Source of the DNA: Larimichthys crocea
Lineage: Eukaryota; Chordata; Actinopteri; Sciaenidae
Direction: 5' to 3'
NCBI RefSeq assembly: GCF_000972845.2
Contig: NC_040032.1
Location: 4,979,073 to 5,043,072 of the forward strand
Length of the DNA stretch: 64,000 nucleotides
Below the pieces are notes generated by a model. The model saw nothing but the letters and a program-made list of their open reading frames with translations. It was not told the DNA's origin and did not search any database. This document shows, in pieces, positions 1 through 12,649 of the stretch (its first letter is position 1; every line of letters starts with the position of its first letter). The position numbers and the translations under genes were made by a program.

Positions 1-3000
1 TATTGAAATGTGTCATTTGATGTTCAGACGAACCTGAAAAACTTAAAATTGACTTGCAGTTTTGTTGATTAAAACTTGAGACTTGACACAAAAGATCGAA
101 AATCTGGATTTAATCTGGATTGTTGTTTTAGGAAGGAAACTAGTCTGGAATATAATTAAAAGTTATTAGTACACTGTTTGAAGTTATTCTGCCTTTAAAA
201 GCTAATCCTTAATGTGATTTCTCTCCAAATCTACAACAGAATTCTAATGAAACACTGGTGCTTTGAGGAACAAAACATGCAAAAAGCTGCTTGCAGGTGT
301 AAGTCTGACGTAAATGTTTCTTTAATTAATATTATCTGGAAACTAGGTTGCGTTGATTACCCTGATCCCTGCCCTCTTTCAACTATCTGAGAATTTTATT
401 ATCCATCGCCCCCACCAGGATAGCTGAATTATCACTTAATTCACTGAGAGACCACTCATACCGACATGTCAAAATAACCATGCTAGCCACAGCCGGCTCT
501 ATCTGATTTCACGCGATACTTGCTGCTCCTGCTTAGTATGGCAAGTAGCAATTTCATTACAGATCTCTCTTTCCATCTCCCGCTCTTTCTTCTCACTGAT
601 GTCCTTAACCAATGACACCCTAATTCATTCACTGCCCTATTTCCATGGGCCTGGGGTTTCATTGCTGATGCATTTAGGGTGAAGAGCCTCTCCTCCAGGG
701 CCTGGCCGTCGCTCACACACCTGGGATTCTGCCCCACCATTACGCATGCTATTTGCACAAATTGCTCCATTTGTGTTTGAATATGAAATGCATTTCCCGA
801 ATATGACCGGAGACCGCATCTATCCCCTAAGAGAGCAGTTGAGATGTGAGGGATATTTTATTCTTCAGTGAGATTGTCTCTTCATCTTCCCTTTGCCAGG
901 AATTTTAACGTGTGAAATTGTATGGAAAATCGCTGATGCCAAATTGTTCAATGGATTTTAATTGTGCTAGGAAAGGTAGAAATCCTTAAATACCATGAAG
1001 TTACAGTTGAATAGTTAATGACAAGAGCTGTTTTTTGGGGTTTTTTTTTAAATAATGACTGAGATGAAAAACCTCTAAAACTTCTTCTCTTAAATCTTAA
1101 ATGTTCAGATAGTTACTTGGACAATCGAGCTTCTGTAGGTCGGATGATGACCTCTTTGATGATTGATGATATATTTACCTAAAAATATCACATCTGCAGA
1201 CATGACCACCTGTCACTTCCCACAAGAAGAATACATAAAGGTTATACTCTTCACAAACAGTGAAATGATATTTCTTGCACACGTGGAAATGGAAATATTA
1301 GCTGATTTCAAATTGTTTACATCACGGTTTAAAAATGCCCATTCTTAATTTGGTGACATTTGTGTTCTTCCTGCTGCAGTAGGGGAAAAAAACTGACATT
1401 CAGATGTTAAGGCAGCAGTTAATCTATGCAGCAGTTAACCTATACATGTAATGTATATTTTTCATGGTAGCCTTGCTGATTGCTTATGGAAAGTTTTTAA
1501 CCAAGGGCTGGATTAAGACAAAAATAATGATTTGTCTTGTTGTTAGTACTGTAAGATTTTATAACATTACAGCCTCTCTAGACTTACTTAAGTACACTAT
1601 CCACACATTTGAATGTGTGCTCATGGTGCTTAAGTGTTGTGGGTCGTTGATTTGGATGTTAGAATGCAGTCTTTCTTCAGCAGACATTTTTACGAGCACT
1701 TTTTAGGATTAAGGGGAGGAAAAGAAGTCAGAGCAGATATATGGTAGGAGATGCAAGAGGAGCACAAGGAAGACTACTGTTTGAAGGCAGCAGTGTACAA
1801 ATGTGTTTAAGTGTGTATATGACCAACCTGTAGGTAGCTCTGCACTGATACAGTATAGCATGCCTGCATTGTCCAAAAGACAATCTAATCAACCATCAAA
1901 ACAAACAGGTAACCTTTTTTCATGAGAACGGTTAAATCTGGGGCAACAATCTACAACCAAGTCTTTTTTTTTTTTTCTCTCAACGAAAGACCTGAACCTT
2001 CACAGGCTTTAAACTGATTTCACACTTTGTTAGTAACTTTATCAAGCTGACCACAATATCAAAAAAGCTGTGTGTGTTGCTACACAAAACATAAGCTAAA
2101 TTCAAGATTAATAAACCTTCAGAGTCAACATGGTAGTGATGCATTACAGCTAACTTTATTTGGCAACAAACAGCAAAACCTCCAGGCAATGATGTTGATG
2201 GCAGCCGCTACTGTAAGACTATGATATTATAACTGAAGAAACAAATAGTTACAAATGATACGGATAAATTTGTAACAATACAATTCCAAATCTCAATCGA
2301 TATGATGGCATTTGATTCTGCTGCGATTTAGCCTCATTATTCCAGCTAATATTTAACAAGGTCATAATCACGTATTATTACTTGGTCATATATAGAGCCA
2401 GGTGGGAGTTATAATTATGAGGGGAAACTTTATAATATGAGGCAATTCTACAATCTGACATCATAATTAATCTTCTGATGTTGACAATATACCATAAATA
2501 ACCTATGACCTTTGACCTGTCTTCCACTCCAACAGAACCAATGACCTTAACACAATTCATATGCATGATTCTAGTTACCTTTCTGGACACAGGGGTAATC
2601 CTCTGCATACTACGAGAAAAACGAAGAGCAAAAAGTAAAAAAATAAAAAACCTGCTTGTTATATTTGCTATTATAGCAGCTGCTCTACTGCTCTCTCCCT
2701 CGGTAGCTGCCTGCCCGAGCCATTTTACATTTAAATTTGTTGAATAATAAATTATTCAGTGATTTAATTCCAAAGAAAGTGGCAAATATTTCGAGGACAA
2801 GACATCTACCTGCCTAGCCACGGGTGCCATTTCCTCACTGACATGTTTTTAAATTACAACCACGATAGGATTCTCATTAATCTTCATGCATTTCAAAAGG
2901 CTTCAGGGATCATAACAAATTTAAAAATAGATTCCTGTATATATGCTATGACAATGATCACACAATCCTGCGAGTCTATGAGGTTATTTCTGGAGACTTT

Positions 3001-3960
3001 TCTCTGTGGGATATGGGTATACAGTAGTTTGTTGAGATCACACCGTCTTTCACAGCAGCAGCAGTGCTTTTTATGTGCCTTCTTGTCGCTGAAAAAAAAA
3101 AAAAAAAAAAGTAGTGGATATGGACAAAAAACTTCTGAGGAATCTCAAATTACATATTGGATTCTAAAAAGCACACCTTCAAAGGCAGAATCTTGGCAGA
3201 GCCTGCTCGCTCAAGCTGCCAAACCCCGGACAATGGTAATTGCTTGTCATATTTAGGAAAATTATGTAGGAAATACAAATGTCATATTTAAGCCCATTTT
3301 AAAATCTAATTAAAGCTTATTTGATTCATCTTTATCTCATTCTACCCTGGCAAGGTGCACTGGTGTGATGGCTGTCTGTGTTCTTCACTGAATCACTTTG
3401 AAGCCTTCTGTCCTGAGTATCTCAAATTCATTTTTTCACCATTTTAAAAACCTTTCTTCCAAATTGACATATTATACATTTCAAAAATGGTGATACCTCA
3501 TCTTACAAACTGCTGAGAAGCACAATATGAAACTACACCTCACTGATGGACTCGATATGTGCCAATATTTAAAAGGTGTGTGATTACAAGTTCAACTAAA
3601 TCTGTAAGTCCTAAACGTCCAGCCACATGTCATTGCCTTCTTCAGATGGAGTTGTAATGTTATTGAACACTTTAAGGTCTTTACTAGTACACCCTAACAC
3701 GCATGAGCACCAAGATAAGATGGAGGGAAAGAAGTGAATAAAGCTGAAAGAAATTGTCAATTTTTCTATGAGTGCATGAAAATTATACCAAGCTGATCAC
3801 AGCTACTGTTGTGTATGAAGGACAAAACTATTGAGTTGTCGCAGCCAGCTTTCAAGCCTGGAGGGTTTTTTTTGACAGTAAATATAGATTTTGGGTGGAA
3901 GATGACTTAATGATACATAGAAGCAAAGATTATTTATTTCATAGGCTGTTTTACCTTACC
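1..3960. other. non-coding DNA, no gene seen
   Basis: AT-rich sequence with no supported exon. The open frames here (for example at 2,505-2,747 and 2,843-3,256) lack splice context or recognisable domains, and the second crosses a run of 19 A at 3,092-3,110. The stretch at about 600-1,000 is more complex and GC-balanced than its surroundings and carries no repeat signature. It could be a conserved regulatory element, but that needs an alignment. Confidence 0.5.
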
Positions 3961-3974
3961 ATACCAGCACGACA

Positions 3975-4880
3975 TGCCTAGGGGGGGATGGCATCCCCCC
4001 TGGGGGAAAAATGGTCAAAATCATCCCTCTTCTAAAATGGTCATTTTATCAATGCATGTGAAAATTACTTGTATTTAACACTGGAAATAGAATTACCAGT
4101 CGACATTTAGGGGGACTTTATGATAATCAGTCCATTACCTATGTCAGCGGTTTTCAAAGTGTGAGGCGCGCCTCCCTTGGGGGGCGCCAGAAGACTTCAG
4201 GGGAGGCGCGGCGGGGGAAAAAATAAAAATATATCTTACAAAGATATGTGTCTCATCACTGTGCGATGAAAACTCGGCCAGCTAGCCCAGAAAGAGTAGC
4301 AAAAAAAATCCACAAAATGACACAGTATGTCTTATCTTTGCTGTTTCGTGTCAAAAGTTCTATTTCAGCGCGAAGAAACGCTGCTAGTGTCTCCTGCTAT
4401 GTCTCTGCTTTAGTTTGAATCAATCACAAAGCTCCTGGTTGTTACATAAAGACAAAGAGGCTTTGACAGTGAAGTGAGACCTCTTGCTGCAATATACTAC
4501 CTTTGGGTTTACTTCATTCTGGATCGTCATTGGTGGGTCAAAGGTGAATGTGGGCGGTACTAATAGATTCTCCTGACTCTGATTGGTGGACAGGTGACAG
4601 GTGTCAATCATCCACACACTGTGTTGTATTGGCCTTAGCAGCACCGCTAGCTGCTACCTGCTGCTTCGTATTCTTTAATACAGCTTGTTTCAAACATCGC
4701 GTCGTCTTAAAACTTGAAGTCTTCTTTCCTCCTCCTTAAATTGTGTTTTTGTTTTTTTTTATGATTTAGGATTTGCCATGTCTAGTAAGTCACCCTAAAA
4801 TTGACTAGAATGCAGGAAATTGCATCTAAGAAATACAAAATTTTAGAAAATATGTCACATAAATGAAAAATTTCACCATC
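3975..4880. mobile_element. nested DNA-transposon fragments
   Basis: A mosaic of transposon debris. Near 3,980 and again near 4,880 there are C/G-run motifs (aggggggatgg and its complement) of a kind common in fish DNA transposons. Between them, at 4,145, lies what looks like a hAT-type terminus (cagcggttttcaaagtg) leading into a GC-rich stretch with gcgcgcctccc. The tail at 4,800-4,890 (ctagaatgcaggaaattgc onward) recalls another fish transposon interior. I could not pair terminal repeats or find target duplications, so boundaries and family are tentative. The family comparison is from memory. Confidence 0.45.
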
Positions 4881-5229
4881 CCCCCTGGTTTCATTTTACA
4901 ACTCGACTACTGCAGACACTGAACAGTTTACCAGATGGTGAGAGCAAGTGAAGCCACAGAAAGAGACTGCACAGGCAACACCTGAACAGATAGAGGCTGC
5001 AAGTGTCAACAAGATCAGGAGCACAGGAACAAGCCAAAGAGTCTGCACACAGAAGCAAATGTGCATGGGACTGCCTTCAGTGACACTGATCAAAAGTTCA
5101 GCAAACATACGTGATTTATGTGAGGCTGTGTGCTGTATGCTGAAATTATCTAGTTGGGAGAGAACAGTGCTCTATAAATGAAAACCTAAGGCTAAAGAGA
5201 GGATTGGTTGTGATTGCAGTTTAACTTTG

Positions 5230-5771
5230 TGTAACTACCATAAAATAACCGGTTTAAAATATTTTGATGCTACACTGATGTATAAGGTCTCTGTCATTTC
5301 CACTCATTTCCACCCTGTCATATTCCCTACACCTTGCACAGTACAGTATCTACCGTGTACATTAGTTTTGATTTTGATCTTGAACTGTCATTTTGCACAT
5401 CATGCACACACCCTCATCATGGAAAACACACAAATGCATACGATGCAACTTTTAAGTTAAAGGCAATAGATCTGGCCGTTAAAGAAGGAAATAGAGCTAC
5501 TGCATGTAATCTTGGCATAATGTGTTGATGGTGTGCTTGTGCCGTACTGCCGATTTTCAGGCACAGTTTGAAAAAAAAAAAGCGCGTCTTAAATTAAAAA
5601 CAAAAAAAAATCTTCTGTGTACCGTCTTTCTGTGTAAATATCTCATGTTACAACATGAAAACCTGCAGCTTATATATTTAAATGTAGCCTATATATGTAA
5701 AAAATTATTTTATTTTAAAATTTAGCTGGTGCGGCTTATATTCAGGTGCACTCAATAGTCCGAAATTACAG
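5230..5771 (+). mobile_element. pogo/Tigger-like transposon remnant
   Basis: The right end (about 5,725-5,771) reads ctggtgcggcttatattc followed by gtccgaaattacag and TA. This matches the terminus of a widespread fish Tc1/mariner-pogo group in which the motif 'gcggcttatattc...gtccg' is typical. The interior holds a transposase DNA-binding fragment (5,439-5,520) and long A-runs. The left end is not clear: taactaccataaaataacc near 5,232 is a possible decayed terminus. The element is far too short for an autonomous copy, so it is an internally deleted relic. It abuts a separate hAT terminus on its right. Confidence 0.55.
5439..5520 (+). pseudogene. pogo-like transposase HTH fragment
   Basis: The frame reads YDATFKLKAIDLAVKEGN and continues RATACNLGI before a stop. 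This matches the N-terminal helix-turn-helix (Brinker/psq-type DNA-binding region) of fish pogo/Tigger transposases, where the pattern 'YDA-FKLKAIDLAVKEGNRAAAR-LGI' recurs. Only about 27 residues survive. The catalytic DDE region is missing and a stop follows at once, so the fragment is non-functional. The family match is from memory of the motif. Confidence 0.6.
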
Positions 5772-5773
5772 TA

Positions 5774-5857
5774 ATAATTTTATCCGATTACTCTATTAAT
5801 CGATGGAATATTCGATAGAATACTCGAATACCAAAATATTTGATAGCTGCAGCCCTA
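5774..5857. mobile_element. hAT transposon right terminus
   Basis: The stretch runs through attaatcgatggaatattcg and ends in agctgcagcccta. Read on the other strand it starts tagggctgcagctatcaaat, a classic hAT terminal inverted repeat of the TAGGGCTGC type. A matching left terminus and 8-bp duplication were not found upstream, so the pogo-like element next to it may have disrupted or replaced the interior. Confidence 0.55.
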
Positions 5858-8469
5858 ATAAACTGGTTACTTAAGTGCATATAGAAACACAGAGTGGCAA
5901 ACTGTTTATTTGTAGTTAATGCTGCCTTTCCCTGACCATCCTGGTTCAATCACTGTTTCATGTACTTTCTGCCTGGTAGCATCTGTTTACCAGACAACAG
6001 GTCATCTGAGGATCAGATACCTGCAAATTTTGTAGTCCACTACATGATGATAAAAATGACACGAGTCCTTGCTGTTGTGACTAATGTAACAGAAGACGTC
6101 TTCCTCATTTTCTCTGATGGATGCATGCAAATAATATTGTGTTAAAACCAAAGAAAAAAATAACAATCAAAGAAAAAAATAATTTGAGTAAATAGCCCCA
6201 CTATCTCTAGATGCAAGTGTAAAGTAGTTACTTCAGCTTAAGACTAGTCCATCAGTGTGGGTACCTCTTTAGCTTTAATAACTGTAACCTGTTTTTTGAG
6301 ACTAACACAGAGGTACAAGGTACCAAAGGTGGTGTCAGTCATGCCCGTCTGGCAGCAATGATAGCACTGTATGCCACCTTTAGAAAGCATCTGTCTTTTT
6401 TCCCTTAAATGACAAAACATCTGAATTCCATAGCAAAAACAGAATCCATTAATAATAGGAATAAATAAATCATGAACACTTGACAAAAAAATATATATAT
6501 TCTCTTATGAACAAATATTTTGTGATTGATATTAACACTATAAACTTGAGAATGCCTGGTTATATCTGAGGTGTATGTAAGTATTTAAGAGTAAATGTGT
6601 TTACTGAGTCAAAGAAATGTGACAGCAGCTTATTAATATTTCCACTTCCCTGGGGGTATGCAAACACACCTTGTCCTCTGCAAAGTGCTACTGCAGACCT
6701 TGCTGGTTGAGATCCCAATCACAATAACTTATCCTCAAACTCCAGCAGACACATATGTACTGGATATAAATGTGAATGTGTGGGTTGTGTATGAAGTCTA
6801 GTGTGTTTATGTCTGTGTTGGAGGTGGGGAAGAGGGCAGGAGCAGAGAGACGGAGCCACGGGAAAAGAAAGAGTAGAGCACAGAGGCATATAATCTGAAT
6901 TCAAAAGCAATCATTTTTGTTCTCAGCTCATAAAGCCGTCTGCTGTTGATGGGTTAGGCAGTAAAAATCAGGGGGATGAAGGTAAAGAATGGATCTGAAG
7001 GGTTTGCAGTGATGCTTGCACTCACACAGCAGCAGCTGGTTATCATCCAGAAGTTGACCTCCAGTGAGTTACACGTAAAGCATAAGCAAACTTACAGAAA
7101 AAAGGTTAATGTGGTCATTTGATTCTCCTTATTAAGTCGTCTGAGATTTTGGACACAAATGCAATTGGCCATATCAAAATATTAATTAATTAACAGATAA
7201 ACAGAAATTAAGCAGTTGGAGAAAACATCAATTATGGCTGTCACCTTGGGCTGTAGGAAAACTGTATTGTACACATTTTCTGACATCTACAGACAAAATG
7301 ATTAATGTGTCAGACCATCAACATAAGATTAAGACCTTGCTAGTGCCAGCTGCTGGCAGTGAAGGCAAATGTTAGAGCACCAGGGTACTGAAGGGACAGA
7401 CAGCAACTGAGAGATAAAGACACAGTTTCTTGTTTTGCTCTCCTACTTTTATTTAATCAGGATGCCACACATCAGCTGCTAGTTCTGAAAGACTGTATAT
7501 CACCACAGGTTTAAGATAGAAAAATGTAATAAAAGAAAAAGAAAGAAGATAAAAAAAAGTGGGTCAGAGTTTTTGGTTAAAAATCAACCTATAGAACATG
7601 TGTCATCTTTTTTGTTCTCTCTTTAGGAGGTATGCAAATAGCTGTGCTAAATAGGAAAAGCATGATAATGCCGTAGTATACTGTACCTCAAGCTCATTAA
7701 AGATCAAAAGAAGCTGTGATGTTGCTCTCATCCTTTAAAAATAAATAAAAATGTCTACCTTCACCTGCTGATTCTTCTGCTATGTCTTCTTCTACATAAT
7801 CTCTGTCTGTCTGTTTTCACTCTCTGTATCTGCACTCCAGCATTAGTGTGCGTTTGTGTGTGTCCAAGTATGCCCACTGGTGCAGCTTGCCCCAGTCAGA
7901 GTGAAGTGTTATTCAGTGTGCCACCGTCAGTCCCTCTTAGTCCCAGGAGAGTCCGTGTGCCCTCCTTAAGCCCTTCAGCGGTATCTGCAGGCATGCTCAA
8001 CGTGGAGCTTACACTCCTGCTACAATCCCCTTTGTCTTTGACTTTCAGACTTTTTGGCAAAAATTATTACACCACGAAACTTTGGCTGCCTGTGAATTTG
8101 GGGAAATGAGTCATAATTCCTGGGCCGATCAAATTTAGGTTCATGATGATCATGATAGGAAAATTGTGAGATTTATGATGCAAATCATAACCTTACTTCA
8201 AGATATGCTAATTTTGTAACCACATCTATAAAAGGTGGGTCTGATTTTAGAAAAGCCTGCTTCATTTTACTATTTTGATTAAGTCCTCAATGAACTTATC
8301 GCTTGGTAATCTTTATTGCTCTACACATTAATGAAATCACATTTCATTGATTTACGATGTGACCGAGATGGTGACTTACAACTTTCAGCTATGAAAATGT
8401 ATTCTTTTTGCACATTCCAATTATGCAGGCTGTCTCTGGAAGACTAATCTACATATGACAGTACCTTAC
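5858..8469. other. non-coding DNA, nothing identified
   Basis: No exon, RNA gene or transposon end could be supported. The region holds short T-rich and A-rich runs and a TG-biased patch near 6,770-6,830. The frame at 7,846-8,109 starts in a TG-rich patch and has no splice context. Confidence 0.5.
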
Positions 8470-8537
8470 ATATGAGAGCTCCCTAAACTGGTTGAGATTC
8501 AAGATATGAGCACTCCCTAAGCTGGCTGGCATTGAAG
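8470..8537. repeat. 34-bp tandem duplication, two copies
   Basis: Two adjacent 34-base units (8,470-8,503 and 8,504-8,537) share the layout atatgag..ctccctaa.ctgg...att.aag with scattered substitutions. The period is exactly 34 bp and the divergence suggests an old duplication. Confidence 0.75.
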
Positions 8538-8539
8538 AC

Positions 8540-10820
8540 CTCATGTTCATGAAGTGTAATTATACAATACACAACAAGCATAAGCAAAACACTTTTAATA
8601 CATAGAACAGCATGCTGACTAAGAATCTGAGAACAGGGGGAAACATGTAAATGAAGAGATTAAAGTTAACATTTAGACCTACAGTACAACCGAGTACAAC
8701 ACACTGCATACATACATTTCACTAGTTCCGTTAATTTATGTTGCTTCTGTCAATGACACATCCATGCCTGGGAAAATTTAAATGTGGATGAGTTTTGTTT
8801 CTGGCCTTGTGATTCAATGATTTCCTTCTTAACCTTGAAAACAGCTAGGAGGTGATCATATTATACAGCATCACCCCTCAAACTCTATCACTTCCCCAAC
8901 TATACACCTGCTTTGTAATCTTGTTTCCTCATCACCTTACCCATTCTGCAAACCTTGTAAAAATTATGTACCATAAGTACCACCTTGAGAGTGAGTGGTG
9001 TGCAGCCCATAAACACTGACTCAGGGTTTAATGGGCTGCTTACAAAACTTCCAAAATGAAAAGAGGGAGATTACTAGTCAAATTTTCTACAATTATGTTA
9101 GATTTAATAACCTTTAATGCTAATATTTTTTTAATATTCACATCATTTTCTTTCAAGCTCTCTAGTTACATTCAGTGGCATGACTCTTATAGTTGTGAGG
9201 AAAAAAGAATCAAAAGGACAACATAATAATGTCCTCATCATTTCGCGGTGTTCTTTTGGAGGAAGTGCAAGTGCATTCAACAGCATCACTAGCTGTCATC
9301 ACATCAGCAAGAATTTTCCCTATACTCAATGTTTACAGTTAATTCACAAGGTTGTCCTTCCATATTTTCTACAGCTTGGAATATGGCAGATAAATGTTTG
9401 CAGTGAGCCAGCAGGGGAAAAACAAACAACAACTTTCTGCTATTTATTGTAAAGCCCACCCCCCACCTTCCCTCCCAGCCATCTTCCCTTTTATCATGTG
9501 GCAAATATCGTGAAGTAGTTCAACTGTAGAAGCATCAGCAATTTCTAGGCAGGATGTTGTTAGTCAGTGTGCCCACACAGTTAAAGCAGCTCTTCGTGAT
9601 TGGTCAACTACATAGATACTGTATACAGTAGGTAGTTAGTGCAGGTAGGGAAATCTAATCGGCTCAGGTCATCTAATATTGTTTTGTATTGACAATGAAG
9701 CAGACAGGCAAAATTATGTGAAAGTCAATGCAGCAATAGGCCCCAGCAGCCTAAACCAAAGACAATTAAAACAAGTTCTTTGATTGAGTATTTAAACCAA
9801 GAGATGACTTTCAAGCTAACATTTTTCACCTCCCCTGCTCTTATGAGCTTCTTCCAATACCATCTCCCCTCTCTTTTTTCTTCCACCCCCAGTCATTTGC
9901 TGCTTATTGAGAGTCTTCTCTGTCAACCTTGTCCCCTCTAATTCTCACCCAATTACAATCTAAATGAACCACAGGACTGCCTAACTTGCTTTGCCTCTTC
10001 CTATTGTTTAATTTGTGACGGTAACAAACTCCGATTAGGCCTCTGCAAAGGTTCATAAATTAAGCACTCAAGGCCGAATTAATCACCATTTCCGAGGAAG
10101 ATAAATCGTCAATATTCAATTTTTCCATATGGATCCCACTGAAAAAAAAAGGATCACACTATAAAAAGAAAAACGATGATTGCATATTTTGACCGGGGAA
10201 GGCTGTGCATCATCAGCCAGGAAAAAAAAGTCACTTAACAGAACTTCTGTCTGAGTTAGCTTAAAACCTTCATATGCAATGTTGCGCTTGAGCAGTTTTC
10301 ACTAGTAGCATTTGCGCTCCAGAGGTAAAACTGGGCCAATTTGATTAATGTCATTGTCTCGACATGAGGAATGCAGATGCCACAATAACAGGTTTGCCAA
10401 AGAGTGAGAGTATACGTGAATGTAAGGAAAAAAACATGAAGGAGAGTGATCTGTGGTAGAGCGAAAGATAAAGACATAATGTAGGAAGAAGAGAGAGAGG
10501 GTAAACTGAAATAATGAAAAATTCAAAGTGAGAGAAGCAACCAGCTAATGTCAATGAAAACAGACAATCCCAAAGAGCTACACTGATTATCATCCAAGAA
10601 AAAAGGAGAGCAAAACAAGAAATTGCCTGATTTTGACAGAGGATCTGGTTCAGCATACAAACAGGCAGTGGATAATTAGTCTCAAGAGGTAAATCAGCAC
10701 ATACAAACTGGGGACAAAAGCTGACGATATTGAAGTGGCTGTTTTCAAATGACACAGCGGATATATTACTGTCCGCTGGTGGAGACTTTCACCACTCCAT
10801 GACTTTTACAGTTTGTGTGT
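8540..10820. other. non-coding DNA
   Basis: No gene is supported. The segment at about 9,995-10,140 (around cgattaggcctctgcaaag and aggccgaattaatcacc) is complex, free of repeats and contains homeodomain-type ATTA cores. It reads like a conserved non-coding element but cannot be proved without alignment. The overlapping minus-strand frames at 10,256-10,755 are low-complexity and lack coding character. Confidence 0.45.
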
Positions 10821-10865
10821 ACCTACCTACCCACCTACCTACCTACCTACCTACCTACCTACCTA
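10821..10865. repeat. (ACCT)n tetranucleotide microsatellite
   Basis: About eleven units of acct with one interruption (accc) in the third. It is a simple-sequence repeat and is probably length-polymorphic. Confidence 0.95.
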
Positions 10866-12554
10866 GAAAAAATCTAATCGCCATGAAAATATTTCAAAAA
10901 ACCTGTAAAATCCTAATAAATGTAACAACCTCCTCTACCCCAGTCTGAGGACATCATGACAGATAACTGCAAGTTGGTAAAACCTGATCAGGTTATCTGG
11001 CAAGAGGGACCTCAGACTGAAGCTATTAAATGCCAGATGTTAGTCTGATATAGTACAGCATGTTGCCGATTCCTCAGCTGGGAATTTATTTTGTCAATAG
11101 TAAATCCTGTCAGCATAGCCTTTCACTAAGCAATACACCTTATCTTGGTACTCATGCCGTTATGCAGACAAAAAGAAGAAAACATGGCATGCAGAGAATA
11201 AATAGCACAGATTGGCAAATACTGCTACTACTCGTAGATATTAAGAATGTTCCTGGTGTCTAATTTTATATCATTTAAACAGAAAGGAATGAAGAAGAAT
11301 GTAGACGAGTCGACTAGCCTCACAGCGCACACAGCCAGGCTTCACAAGTTCTCCTGTTTAGTTATATACTGTACATCGGTATATCTTGTTAAATACATTT
11401 GACACAGAAGCAAAAAGCATAGGTTACCTTTCTATAACACACTGCTGTTGTGAAGACTCTCAGCCAACTGTCAGCCTGTTATCAAATTGTCCATTGTAAT
11501 GATGCTGTGAGAACTCACATCAGTGAGCAGGGCATGAAGTGTCCAAACGGAGAAAAAAATTGGGGAAGTTGTTGGTTTGACTACACAGTGTGATGTTTGG
11601 AAAAATCTTGTTCGTGTCAGACCTCTTCCCGCTTGAAAGCAAGCAAAGGGCTCTAGTATAATAATTACCCTACCTGTGTTGGACCCTGCAACTAATTATT
11701 ATTGTTTAACGGTCATCAGTAGATGAATGGTTCTAAAGAGTGGTTTGCACATATCGACAAATCCTCATAACACAGGAGAAAACCTACACTGGCACAAAAA
11801 GACCTCAGTCGACCAGGGAGCACTTCAACTGTACATAAATCCAAGACAAAATTACTTTATCACTTAGACCTTAATCTCTGGAGACGAATATTAAAATTAC
11901 ATGCGCTCAGTCTATGTAAATCCATGACCTTCACTCCAATGTTTTCCCTCTTTTGGCGGTCCCATCAACCTCCCGTGACTGCATACTGAATTTTCTGCCA
12001 ACACATGTTCATACAGTATGCTACTGTGCAACAAAAGTGTCCGAACATTCACTGAGCTACTGCAAAATGCTTGCACGTGTGTTTTTTTGCTCCTGGTGTA
12101 GAGGTACCTTTCGGTTTCCCTCCATTTTTTTCTAAATGTACATGTGTTAGCATCAATATCTGTGAAGACAGGTAAAGTATAATGCAAACACCTGTCACAG
12201 AAACACCTCACATTGTGTTTCCCCGCCAGGATGTTTGTTACTGCAGCAGAATTCTAAGAAGCAGGTGAAGAAATTACACATTGCCAGAAAAGCAATTATC
12301 ACTTAGAAAGCTACATTTCTCTACATAATACAATGTTAAAAGAATAAACTAACAGACATCCAGAGGTAAAAAAAAAAAAAATCTGCACTAGATGCTAAAA
12401 AAACAACAACATAATAACAAAAGAAATCCTCTGGGTCATGTTTCGGTTGAATAGAAGCAAGCTCAGAGAGATCTGCACTGCAAGCAGAGGAATGGTGCTT
12501 CACTGTGGAGATGAAGACAACACATGATAATGGGCCTAATGCTTACAGAGGGAG
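10866..12554 (-). other. possible 3'UTR of the candidate gene, otherwise non-coding
   Basis: This lies directly downstream, on the minus strand, of the candidate stop codon at 12,555-12,557. The first canonical AATAAA on that strand that I noticed is at 11,085-11,090, which would give a 3'UTR of about 1.5 kb. Nothing else (repeat, RNA gene, coding frame) is supported. The 99-codon minus frame at 11,912-12,211 has no domain that I know. Confidence 0.3.
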
Positions 12555-12649
12555 TCACTTGTCAAACAGGAAGTAGTCAGCCATGGAAAGATTGATGTTA
12601 CAGTACACAGCTGTGTTACACACAAACTGCTCAATCTCCCTGTCATGCA
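12555..12649 (-). CDS. candidate last coding exon (exon 7) of an unknown secreted protein
   Basis: On the minus strand a T-rich tract ends in tattgtag, followed by 95 open bases to a TGA stop. The exon completes one codon (Leu98 in the joined frame) and encodes residues 99-128. These include HDREIEQFVCNTAVYC with the cysteine pair C108 and C114 (C-x5-C), a sequon at N117 (N-L-S) and the end SMADYFLFDK. The amphipathic start and two spaced cysteines look protein-like rather than random. Its phase fits the exon at 14,232-14,265. I do not recognise the family. The C-x5-C spacing superficially recalls calcitonin/amylin loops, but the flanking residues do not match. Evidence is splice signals, phase and open frame only. 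Confidence 0.45.

Noticed and set aside
2505..2747. 80-codon plus-strand frame with hydrophobic segments
   Set aside because: No signal for transcription or splicing, no known family, and an overlapping minus-strand frame.
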